A stretch of 64,000 nt of DNA, taken from Neurospora tetrasperma FGSC 2508. Lineage: Eukaryota; Ascomycota; Sordariomycetes; Sordariales; Sordariaceae. Both the position numbers and the translations under genes were made by a program. This document shows, one piece after another, positions 23,203-33,777 of the stretch. The notes below the pieces were generated by a model, which worked only from the letters and a program-made list of their open reading frames with translations, was not told the DNA's origin and did no database searches. The stretch covers positions 3,423,236 to 3,487,235 of the forward strand of contig NW_009799101.1 in NCBI RefSeq assembly GCF_000213175.1, in the 5' to 3' direction. The stretch's first letter is position 1. Each line of letters opens with the position of its first letter.

Positions 23203-24067
23203 ATGAACTCCCTCCGTATTGCTCGTGCCGCCCTCCGGGTGCGCCCCACTGCCGTCCGCGCCCCCCTCCAGCGCAGAGGGTATGCTGAGGCCGTCGCCGA
23301 CAAGGCATGTTGATGTTCAGAGTCCCAAGCTTCCGTATCGTTATCATAGCTCTAACTGTTGTCGCATGTCATGTAGATCAAGCTCAGCCTTTCCCTCCCT
23401 CACCAGGTACGACTGCGACCCGGTCCGATCGATGCTCGACTACGCCCATCCGATGCCACCTTGACATGTGCCCGCGTATGCCATCATGGTCCAGCACCAT
23501 GGCTGACGAGTTATTGCCGCATATAGGCCATCTACAAGTCCCAGGATGTCGTCCAGGTCAACATCCCCGCCGTCTCCGGTGAGATGGGTGTCCTTGCCAA
23601 CCACGTTCCCTCCATCGAGCAGCTGAAGCCCGGCCTTGTCGAGGTCATCGAGGAGAGCGGCAGCAACAAGCAGTACTTCCGTACGTCATCGTCCTCCACA
23701 ACCGCAACCGCAACCGCAGCGGCAGCAGCAGCAACAGCAAATGTCGCCATATCAAAGTACCCTTTGGGCTTACACGAGATGTTCTAGTTTCCGGTGGTTT
23801 TGCCGTTGTCCAGCCCGGCTCTAAGCTCAGCATCAACGCCGTTGAGGGTTACGCCCTTGAGGACTTCAGCGCCGAGGCCGTCCGCGCCCAGATCGCCGAG
23901 GCCCAGAAGATTGTCAGCGGTGGTGGTAGCCAGCAAGACATTGCTGAGGCCCAGGTTGAGCTCGAGGTAAGTTGGAGAGGCGTGTAGTTGGGCGCGATTC
24001 CACCGTATCTGTGGTTACTAACGATATGACGTAGGTCCTCGAGTCCCTCCAGGCTGTTCTCAAATAG
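23203..24067 (+). CDS. atp16: Mitochondrial ATP synthase F1 delta subunit
   Basis: Five exons: 23203-23304, 23377-23406, 23527-23680, 23788-23966 and 24035-24067, totalling 498 nt and 165 residues. The first exon codes an Arg/Ala-rich mitochondrial presequence (MNSLRIARAALRVRPTAVRA...RRGYAEA). The rest is the delta subunit (bacterial epsilon equivalent): N-terminal beta-sandwich with NIPAVSGEMGVLANHVPSIE and GGFAVVQPGSKLSINA, then a C-terminal helical hairpin ending LESLQAVLK. It sits in the central stalk of F1 with gamma and epsilon and couples proton flow to ATP synthesis. The sequence agrees with my memory of the N. crassa protein. Intron 1 must use a GC donor (AAG|GCATGT), because the only nearby GT breaks the frame. 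Exon 2 is only 30 nt. Branch points CTAAC are visible in introns 1 and 4. Confidence 0.97.
23305..23376 (+). other. GC-AG intron (72 nt) in ATP synthase delta gene
   Basis: Donor GCATGT after AAG and acceptor ATGTAG, with branch-point sequence TCTAACTG at 23351-23358. The alternative GT at 23309 shifts the frame of the conserved IKLSLSLPHQ exon. Confidence 0.88.
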
Positions 24068-24627
24068 ATGTATCACCATCCTTAATCCTACCCCCATTGT
24101 AGCATACACCATGATTTCCCATCTTAGTTAAGGAGACAACACCTGAACATGCTGCTTTGAGTGTGCACAGATCTTGCCTATTGAGGGCCACTAGTGATCG
24201 GCCATCGTGACTGCCGCATCTGACACAACAGCCGTTTCATTCACTTATGTTTAGGAAGGCACGAGCTTCGCTTACATGAGCAACTTCCGTTTGGCGAAGG
24301 GTGAGTATACCCTTACATCCTACGGACTGATCACCGTCAACAAACTTCCAACTTCACAACCTTGGCTCATTAATCGCGTTACGCCGAATATCAACACCCT
24401 TTCCCTAGGTACCTACGTAACCTACGATGGACATTCTTAATCAACCTCTTCCCCGACCTGGCATTTATCTTGTCGCGCTCAGCAACTGAAAGCGACACAA
24501 TAGGAGACGCTCATCCCTACTCTGCGCTACCCTCAGCTCGCATATCAACATTCTAAAGCTTGTCTCGTTACCACTCAGCCCTTTTCATAGGCTCAAGACA
24601 GGATTTCCGGAGTGGTTGATACATACT
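24068..24627. other. Intergenic region between atp16 and the zinc-finger gene
   Basis: 560 bp holding the atp16 3' end and the presumed promoter of the next gene. No gene or repeat seen. Confidence 0.7.
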
Positions 24628-27600
24628 ATGCAACGCGATCGGGAAAGCGAACATGTATGTTTGCACGCAACTAATCCTCCTCCTTAAGCTCGAATTTGCT
24701 GCACCCTGACTTCGTTTTCGAAGAATTAAGCCGCCATACCCTGTTGTCTTTACTCACGTCTAACCAGCAGCTGCGAGAATATAGTTTGGCTGGGGGCGCA
24801 AGTCAGCCGCCGAGGCATGTTTCGTACAGCCAGCGACGCACAAGAGGACAATCGACCCGGGGGATAACCCAATCGACTTCAGGAATCACGCATTTTGGGA
24901 CAAGTCCTGGCAAAACCGTCCCAAGGACAGCTCCAAAGTGTCGCCCCAGTTCCGAACATACAACTCGCCGGAAATGTTTAACCCGCGATCAAAAATCAAC
25001 ACGCCCAAACATCACGAAGGCAATCCCTCGCCTACTTATCACTGGATTTCAGAAGCGCCTGTCTCATCTCCCCTAACAGCGGGCAATCGCACAGGCCCAG
25101 TTGCTAAACCGTCGCCAATTAGCGGTCATCGTATGACTGCGAGGCAGCTGTTTGACCAGTACGGCATAACACCGCCTCCCGGCTAGTTATCGGACAAAGG
25201 GGACGAAGTCGACGGAGAAGACGAATCGATAATCAAGGAGCACCACGACAAACTCCAGGCCGAAGGTGTCAACATGTCCAGAGTCCGGAGATTTTGGAGG
25301 ATATTCCATTGCCATATATGTGGCGGTGATGTCAAAGCACAACTCTATTGTCCTTCTAGTGGTCACCCATTTTGTCGGAACTGCCAGCCGGAAGTTGTTG
25401 CGGAGGAGGATGTCACAAAAGTGGTCACAGCATCTCAGGCTGTTTACCCTTTTCGATCGGGTGATCCTAGTCCCAATACCATGAAGCCACCCATGCCTAC
25501 GGAGATACCGACCAGAGAAATTGGCAAACCATATCCGGAACCTAACGAAATGCCAGCAGTAACACCATCCGCAGCAGGTGAGGCAACGACAACAGACATC
25601 CAGAGTGGTGCCGTTAGGCAGAGGAAACCAGTGGTGAGCATTCGACAATTCCCGTTCTGTCAATCAATTTTGATATTTTAATGGATTTTTTAAATTACAT
25701 CATATATATGTATTTTTTTTTCTATTACTTGGGGCAGAGGGGGGGCATGGCGTGTGCTCAGTCTCCCTCGGAGATTTATCACTTTGCCCACTCAAATTGA
25801 TCTACCTTGGCTGACAATCTGTTTAAAGAAAAGCAGTCGCTTTCTGGTGGCCGACCGGAATGCCAGATCAGTTATTTCTGATTCATGGGCCTCGACAACT
25901 GAACCGGCACTAGTGTCATCACCAGAAGCTTATGCACTTGTACAAGCCGGAAACGCCAGTCAAGATCCCGCAGGTCCTCAAGAAGTAGAGCATCGCAAAC
26001 GATTCTCCAATGTGCAAAACGAAACAAGGCTAGCAAATCTGCCTTCCGAGACGAAAGACAAGCCATCGTTGCATCAGCATGCTTTCGCCCCAGCTGTCGA
26101 GGAGTTCAGCCAGGCCACTACAGAGTACACAGAAGGAACATCCCCACTGAACGTATTTTCATCAGTCAGCAATGCACAAATCACCCATATTGTTGCATCG
26201 GAAGAGACTCGGGGTACCCTTGAAACGTTGTCACCGTCTCCCGTGCACCCGCCTTTACCTCCACTCCCTTTTCTTCCTCCTCGTACAATGGCCAGCGATC
26301 TCAAAAAGACATCTGATACGAGCAGGTGGATCTCACCACCAAAACCGGTAGCTGCTGTATCGCCCTCTCCTCCTCTGCTTGCCCCCCATGTTCATAAGAT
26401 GAGGCCCGCTCAACCTGCTGTGGCAAGACAGTTCTCGGCAGTGAAACGACAGGCTAGAAAACTCGCGAATGGGCCAAGCTCACGGGCATCGGACGAATCT
26501 CCAGGAGCGGACGCCGAGACCGTGAAAAGTAGCAGTGATAGTAGCGTTCATGCCACTAATCGGTATTATATGCCCAAGGTGAAGGTATCCAGTCCGCCGC
26601 TATGGTTAAAATTCCCATCGACGAGAACAGGAGGCAATTCCAATCAGACGAAGAGAGCTGTACCTCCCGGAAATAGCATTCGGACTGGAAGTGTGACCCG
26701 TACAGCTACAGCTATGACTTCCAACATTGGTGACAGTAAACGAACTGGTGCTTCTGTCGGTAGTCATGCCATTCAGGAGACATCAGCGCGCGAGACTGTC
26801 ACTAACCCATATTTTCCTCAGCTTGATCAGCTAGAGAGACAGACTGTCGAGAAAGGCGAGGAGTCGCGTCACGGGGTACAGGAGCGACAAGGAGAGCACG
26901 GGGATCATCAACATAGCGGTGATTTTCACGAACAGACAACACTACATGGGCACGCCCGAAAGGTCGGCCGCAAAGTTAGCGAGGACCTGAAGGCGCGAAT
27001 TCTCGGCTTACCAGTATCTGAGCAGGCCTCCAATTCAAGCAAGGGGAATCGGCATCCGCTCCAAGCAGACAGCAGAAGCGGCAACAAGGCCGGACTGGCC
27101 ACAGTCATTAGCCGGATATCAGAAATGCAGTCCGATCGTTCTACCTACTCAGGCTGTTCTACCCCCTCAACCATTCGCAGCGTGGTTACAACTCCGAAAC
27201 CACGGCCGGGCCGAACGCTTACTCCAAGTTCAGGAAATGGTGCAAAGCGCGCTGGCGGCGATAGACGTCACAGCCAGAATCGAACGCCGACACCAACCAC
27301 TTCACGTTTCCCCGGCAGCCATAGCCAAGAGTGGCTACAGCAACAGCAACAGCAACGCTCATCACTACATTCGGCTCGGCAGCCCATTGGACAACGCGTC
27401 AAGGGCCCTCATTCTCCTCCAGCTGTGGAGGACATACACCATCAGACTTACAGTGACTTTACAAGCTTATCATCCCTTCCTTCGCGCTCCCCGGTGACAT
27501 CCTATCAGTTTCGTGATGCCATCGTAGACAGGACAAAACACAGCAACCACAGAGTAACAACCAGGAGGGAGAGTGAGACAGCACCTTTGCTTACCTCCAA

Positions 27601-28060
27601 TGTTGTCTCTACGCCCACCGCTAAGACGCTAGACAACAGGCCATCACCGAAAAAAGCCCCGATTGCGTCGTCTGCTGGTATCCATGATCACCTTAGTGAT
27701 GTTCGTCGGGCTATTCAAGAGAGGACGAGCTCTGACGAAATCCGCCCGCCGATTGAAGTTGATTACGGATACACATCATCGTCAACACCACAAGAGATTA
27801 TAAGACAAGGAGAAGGGTCATCTGAAGAGGAAACTGGTTGCCACCATGATCCAAGTACAGGTATCCATGGATTAACGATTGTGTTGCACCTCAAGGGACA
27901 GGAAGACCTGGTCATCAGCACGGATCTGACTCGCGAGGCTTCGGGCGCGGATGGCGCCAGTAGTGTGACTATGAGTCTCTCTCCTATTGTTCCTCTGTCA
28001 CCGCAGTCTCCAAATTCTGGTCACGGGGTAGTTTCACCTTTTAGGGTGATGGATGGGTAG
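24628..28060 (+). CDS. Large zinc-finger, mostly disordered protein with one in-frame stop
   Basis: Inferred exons 24628-24654, 24785-25633 and 25829-28060, giving 1036 codons including the final stop. Exon 1 (MQRDRESEH) ends at a GTATGT donor; its intron has a TCTAAC branch point. Intron 2 has donor GTGAGC and branch GGCTGAC. The N-terminal part has a short motif MTARQLFDQYGITPPPG, followed directly by TAG (25184-25186, codon 143), after which the same frame continues LSDKGDEVDGEDESI. The next residue would fit a tryptophan, so TGG to TAG is the simplest explanation. About 40 codons later is a cysteine cluster, CHICGGDVKAQLYC then HPFCRNC, a likely zinc ribbon or RING-like finger. The remaining 750 residues are Ser/Pro/Thr-rich, with a short Gln run and a conserved-looking C-terminal strand motif HGLTIVLHLKGQEDLVIST. 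Function unknown. It may be a pseudogene in this strain, a read-through gene or a sequence error. Confidence 0.68.
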
Positions 28061-28813
28061 GAGATCGAGTGGTTTGGGGCTCGGGAGAAGAAGGCAGTGA
28101 TAGGATCGAGATTATCATACTTGGTATTAGGTTTAGTGAGTAGTGAAACCCATCATCCATGTCTACTTCAAAAGTCTTAGTTCTTTTTTTCTCCTCCGAG
28201 TTTGCGATAGAAATACCACCACATCGTATCTGTCCACAAGCCGAATCTCTCTCGCTGTTTCCAGTAATGCTGTAGGATATCCAAATGCGCTATCAACAAA
28301 GAATGGTCCTTCCACCTGCTGTGAGCTCCATCTACACCGGCTAACCTAGGTAGGTAGTTTCATCGAGGTCACTCGTCGTTGCCAAAGGAAGTGGAAGCTA
28401 AATAACTGCAGTGGTGTTGGCGCTAGCCAAGCACGGACCAACCGGACGATGCGCTGCTTACCTCTAGTTGCAGAAGCGCTCGCGCTTGCCAACGAACACT
28501 GAACCCTGACTGACACTTCACATGCTGCCCGAAACCCGGAAAGAGATAGCGGCGAGTCCAACTGAATGACAAGGGACCAACGACGGTCGTCCGACCTCAA
28601 CGAACAAAAGAAGAGTCAACACGTGGAAAGTCGATAGACCGTTCCGTCGAAAACCACCTCAACTCGCTACATAGTAGCAACATACCGACCAACGACGACC
28701 ACTTCCTAGGCACTTTAGTTTACCGGGACTAAACACCGGACATCCGAGGCCTCGAGACAAATCGGAGCCATTCAACCACTCATGCTCACCCAACAAATCA
28801 CTAGCAAGAAAAG
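28061..28813. other. Intergenic region before the polyprenol reductase gene
   Basis: 750 bp between same-strand genes. It contains the downstream flank of the zinc-finger gene and the presumed promoter of the reductase gene. No gene seen. Confidence 0.7.
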
Positions 28814-29979
28814 ATGGAAGACCTGTGGAAGCCATTACTCGACAACACTACACTAGCAGCGGTTCTACAGAGGCTGAACGATATCACCCCCTCACAATGG
28901 TGCCAAGCCTACTACCTCTTTACCGCGGGCGCGGTGGTGGCCGTAGCAGCCATGCCCAATGAAGTAAGCAGGAGGCTGGTTGATTATGGGGCGAGGAAAG
29001 TTCAGTCCGAGGTGTCTCGGTCTGGGTCTAGATCTGAGGGGAAAGAGGAGAACGACACCGGCAGAGGCACGGGAAGTGAAGCCGAAGTCAAAGCCAAAGC
29101 CAATCGTGTGGAGCGCGGCGGCAAGAACTGGTTGCTCTCCTTAACCGACACCCTCACCTCCTACGGCCAAGTTCCGCACTCCTGGTTCATCACGTTTTAC
29201 GTGGCATCTATGGCATGCTCGCTGTTGTGGTTTTGGCAGTTTGCTGTTGATGGGAGGGTGTTGAGGGTGGTTACTTGCAGTCAAGCCTCTCCTACGGCGA
29301 AGGGGGAAGATGAAAGAGGAGGAGTGTCGGCGTCTTCAGTTACTCTCGGTCAAGTCGGCCTGGCCTGGACGATGATGTTCCTCCAGGGAAGCAGACGGCT
29401 GTATGAAGACTCGTTGGTGCACGGAAAGTCCAAATCTACCATGTGGATCGTGCATTGGGTTTTGGGGCTCAGTTATTATCTGTTTACCAGCGTGGCTGTT
29501 TGGGTTGAGGGATCTGGTAAGGTGTTCCTGGAGTAGAGTTGTTGTGCTGTTGTTTTTTGGTGTGTTAACATTGAATGTGTCTAGGGGCCATACTGGACTA
29601 CCAATCCACAGGAGCAATCGATTATACCATGCCATCTTTCAAGGCGTTGGTTGGAACCTTCATGTTCCTCTACGCTTCAGTCAACCAGTACAGATGTCAC
29701 AGGCACCTCGCCGGGTTGAAGAAGTATTCCCTTCCTGATCTGGGCCTGTTCCGCTACCTGATCTGTCCTCACTACTTCTGCGAATGTCTGGTCTACCTTT
29801 CACTCGCGATCGTTGCCGCTCCCCAGGGAGAGCTGCTTAACAGGACGCTCTTGTGCGCTTTGGTGTTTGTCGTGGTCAACCTCGGGGTGACGGCAGCGGG
29901 TACGCGGAAGTGGTACGCCGAGAAGTTTGGGAGCAAGGCGGTGGAAACAAAGTGGGACATGATACCCTTCATTTTGTGA
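28814..29979 (+). CDS. dfg10: Polyprenal/polyprenol reductase (SRD5A3/Dfg10 family)
   Basis: Two exons, 28814-29516 and 29585-29979, joined across a 68-nt intron (donor GTAAGG, branch TTAAC, acceptor CTAG), giving 365 residues. The protein is polytopic: an N-terminal segment near residues 35-50, a charged low-complexity loop at about 65-100, then several hydrophobic segments. The C terminus is the steroid 5-alpha-reductase fold, with the signature FRYLICPHYFCECLVY at about 288-303 and the terminal KWDMIPFIL, both typical of SRD5A3. Members sit in the ER membrane and use NADPH in the last step of dolichol synthesis from polyprenol, supplying N-glycosylation. It converges with the ALKBH6-type gene: only 36 bp separate the two stop codons. 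The family assignment is firm; the symbol follows the yeast homologue. Confidence 0.88.
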
Positions 29980-30015
29980 TTCTTTTCCTCTGCTTCTTCG
30001 TTTGTCTGTTTGAAC

Positions 30016-30883
30016 TCACGGACGACGGTTAAACATAGGACCGAGCTTGCTCCCCAGCTTGGAGACTTTCAGAACATCGCGATACGTGAGGCTGACCCGG
30101 ACTCCCCTCTGGTTTTCCCCGTTTTGGTACAGCGACGGCTCGCGGAGAAGACTCCAGTTTGCAATGGTCCGCTCCGACATGTTCACGTCGGCCGAAAGAG
30201 GGTCAATGCCATGAAGGTATTCAGTGTACAGGTCCGCGGTGGTAATTAACAAGCTGCGCGGCTCTTGGAGAATCCTCCACACGGGCTCCGAATCAAGGGC
30301 CCCGTCTTCTTTGGCCTTGTAGAGGTTGAGGCACAGACTCGATCCAAGGCTCACTGTGCAAACCACGGGGTGGTATGCCGCTCCGTCTTTGTGCGGCATA
30401 ATGCCCGTGTTGGGAGGGTATTCGTTAATAAGGACGTGGTTAGGCCGGCCGTGGGGGCTATCCGCGAAGATGTGCTGCTGCTGCTGTTTCTCTTTCTCAT
30501 CGCCACTGCTATCGGATGAGGACGGCAAAACTGGGACGGAGAGCAAACGCGAGATGACCGGTTCTTCTAGCCAAACTGGTAATGGTTGGCCATCTAGGAG
30601 GGTATTTTTAACCAGATCCGAAGGCCATGTTTGAAGTCGGCGATGGGTGAGTTGACGCCATCTTGCTTTAGGAGCCCTCTCAACCTTTTTTTGGCCCGTC
30701 ATGGTGATTAGAGAATGAAGAGGGAGCCAGGGAACAACAAGCTAGTCATGATGATACCTTTTCAAGAATCTTCTGTTCCTCCTCTTCACTGATGAAATCC
30801 GCGATGTAATAAGCCGAGGGCGGCAGGCCTATTATACGGCTCGCCTCGAGGGAAGGCGGCAGGTTGAATTGGGAGGACGCCAT
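30016..30883 (-). CDS. ALKBH6-type 2-oxoglutarate/Fe(II) dioxygenase
   Basis: Two exons on the minus strand, 30883-30758 and 30684-30016, with a 73-nt intron (donor GTATCA, branch CTCTAATC, acceptor AAAG) and 264 residues. The start MASSQFNLPPSLEASRII is followed by YYIADFISEEEEQKILEK, the usual AlkB-homologue opening. The catalytic core shows NHVLINEYPPNTGIMPHKDG, giving the iron ligands His140 and Asp142. His200 in EYLHGI is the likely third ligand. RVSLTYRDV supplies Arg238 and Arg244, the 2-oxoglutarate-binding and substrate-side arginines. The layout and H-x-D spacing match ALKBH6 rather than the DNA-repair AlkB types. The substrate is not settled for this subfamily. A short Gln-rich insertion at about 105-112 is unusual. 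Acceptor choice is the least certain point: it is the only AG between the branch point and the conserved VERAPKARW. Confidence 0.9.
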
Positions 30884-33777
30884 TGTATCGTTCGTCGCCC
30901 ACTATTTGATGCTATTTGGTCGCTCGTTGATGGTGATGTTGAGGCTCTAAGAAGCGATGGGAGAGACGATCGATTAGAAGGTGGATAAGATGGTCGAATG
31001 GCAGTATGTAGTGTAGTCGTGGATGGAGTCAGTCAAATCGTTGACATCAGTTTCATGGCAACGAATCATGGGCTCAAGATGGCCTGGATGCTGGCTTGCA
31101 AGTGTCTGCGTCATCAGCACCATTTGAGAGAGCAGGGGGGTGCGTGTCTGTTGTGGTGTGTCTTGCGAGGGCCTCCGCCCGTTATGGGTGGGTCCTCTAG
31201 GAGATGTCCGCGGGCCGTGAAGAAAAAAGGCGGGGCCCGAGCAATCAAAAAGCCTTGGCTCTCCGTTGACAAGCAGACCAAAACCCCCAACCAACCACGC
31301 CAATGTTTGAAGTGAATTCCGAGTGTTGAGAAAGGCATCAAGGCAGACCGGGCGGCGATATCTCAGTACTCCCAAGACAGGCTCCCCCTCGCTCTTCCAG
31401 CCATCAACGGGTGAAGCAGCAGGGCGCGCCCAAGGACTACCATAAGTCAGGCTGTGAAACGTCGGGAAACCTTCATCACTGGCAAGACGCAGAAAAAGCG
31501 AGAGGTCAAGCATCCAAGCATTGGACGGGATGCTGATCCAAACAAATGCAATGCCGCCACCGCCCGTCTGACGGTGAAATGGATTCGAGGCCCGGGGTTA
31601 CCGCTGCAACACACCTTTTCCGTGTCAGGCAGGCTCAGGCAGAGTCTAGCAAGTTTGGCCATTCAAGTGACAAGAAAAGTCATTACGCAGTCGACGCAAT
31701 ATCTGTGGTCTGGTCTATCATGTCTGCCTGGGAATAGCGGCGGAAAAAGGAAAGACTCGTCCCCCCTCAACGAGGATGAAGCATCGATCGGATAGGGTCA
31801 GGGTCGCAACATGAACGAGTTCATTTTGAAATCTCTTCCGTATTCTGATGCCGACCATTACCAACCACCGGATAGCGATGAGTCCCAACGTCCCATCTCA
31901 CCCCAAACGGGACACGGCGTGCGGACGGCAACCCAAAGCTGAGACTGTCACCATGACTGCCGGTCAGGGAAATTGAAAACTGATGCAGTGCAGCAGCGCA
32001 GCAATGTAATCATTGATTATCTCGAGGCAGGCAGAAGTAAGTGCACAAGCTTGCTCACCCTCTGCCCGTCCACTACACTCGGCACTGTGACCCTATCACT
32101 AAGGCTGATCGTGAGGTGCCCTGTGGAAAATCAAGAGGCCAAGGAAGGACCTGCACTGAACAGCCAATCAGTGTCGAGGGTGGCGAATAGACTTGTGGAA
32201 GCTTTTCTCTCCTTCCCCCGGCCGACAAGCAGACGAGAGGTGAGGAGGAGCAGCAGCAGCAGCAGCAGCAGCAGCCAGGCCCGCAGCACCTGCACCAAGC
32301 AATCCGCGGAAAGAGAAAAGGAAGACTCAGGCCAGCCCAGGTTTGTCATGGTGTCTTGGTGCAGTGAGAGACCCGAGTCCGTGGCTGCTGCCGAGTGGTG
32401 AGTGTCGGGTGTACACTAGCTCCTCCCATTCTCCTCCAAGCGATAGTATCGTGGACACCCCTACCTAGAAATGGATTTGGACTTGTCAACCCGCTGTCGT
32501 GGCCCAACTTTTAGCTTTATTTTCAGTCTCATAGAGATTCCACTTCCACTTAGGTTGGTCCCGTTGGTCGCACCTCAAATGCCCGCAGTGGCGGTCACAC
32601 ACTCCAAACACCGCCCCCTAAATACAGACCGGGAAGTAGCCAGTTGAGTACGGTACCGGGCAGCCAGCCAGCCAGCCAGCAGTAACAACGCCTCTTTTCC
32701 GAAACAGAAATTGAAGGGGATTGAATAATGGCTAGGTGACTGTTACTCCTGCTTTCCAGGTCACGTTCTACAACAGCTTCTGTGTTGAAATTGAACCATC
32801 CATCCATCCGTCAATTCCGCTCACACTCACCGTCGAATTCCTCCGCATCGCTCTACGTTTCCAGACGCACTGCAGACTTCCATCGCTTTGTACTGTACCC
32901 ATATCGGTTTTGCTACTCTACTTTGCTAGTGTGCTCACACAAAGTGTTCTACCGTCATCTTTTCTTTCCCATCCATTGCCATTGTCCGCTCGGTCCGTGT
33001 CCAACTCGATTCAAGCTGCGGCTTGCCTCAGTTCCATCCGCTCGGATTTGTAATCTCCTGGTTTTCCACTTTCAACGAACGGCTTGCTTTCTGATCTCTC
33101 GTCGTTGAAGCTGGACTCGGGCATTCAAGATCGGATTTAGCAGCATTTACCATTGCCGCCCCTAACCCTATCCGTATTTTTCCTCGTCATCCAGGGGGTG
33201 CTGCGGTCACGTCTTACAAGTTCCATTTGTCGGGTCCCTCATTTCTCAGGAGTTGAGAGATACGGATCCATCCTTGACTGTTGGCAATTGGCATTGGATT
33301 GGCATTGGCATTGGCACTTAACCCCCCAAAAACAGTCAAGAAAAAAATACCTGCGCAGCTGTACCTATCTACCTGCCTGCCTGACCTTGCCTACCGCTGT
33401 CTTCTGGGGCGGCTGTGCGGTAGCGGATTCCCCGTCATCTAGACTACTAGGATTACCATCTCGACTCGCCTGTTCCAGTTCACAGTTTCTATTCCAGTTC
33501 CTCTCCAGTTCATTCCCGCCTTGTCGTCGTCCGCGCGAAACACCCAGAGCCAGTCTACTCATCTCTGACACCCTCACCACTACACCCTCACACCCTCCCA
33601 ACGCTACCTACCCGTCCAAATCACACCACCGACTGCGCATCGTCCTCGTCTTCAACCTCGACCTGCTCCCCGTCGCCAAATCCGCCCCGGTCTCCGGATC
33701 CCCCCAACTCCCTAAAGCCCCGGCCGAACAGCGACCAGGATGGTGCAAAACGGTGTTTTGTTCACTCAGTAAATGAC
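30884..33777. other. Divergent intergenic region, 2.9 kb
   Basis: Shared upstream region of the ALKBH6-type gene (-) and the Hos4-like gene (+). It holds an AGC/CAG run at 32248-32276, an AGCC run near 32660-32680 and a long pyrimidine-rich stretch at about 32740-33770 that looks like the promoter and 5' leader of the Hos4-like gene. A 207-codon frame at 33153-33776 stops just before that gene's ATG and has no domain; I regard it as leader sequence. Confidence 0.65.
32248..32276. repeat. AGC trinucleotide repeat, about 10 units
   Basis: Perfect AGC run in non-coding sequence upstream of the Hos4-like gene. Confidence 0.9.

Noticed and set aside
25131-25186. A 56-nt intron (GTATGA...CTAG) that would remove the in-frame stop
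   Set aside because: It shifts the frame so the zinc-finger exon could not be read; other donors are too short or lack a consensus.
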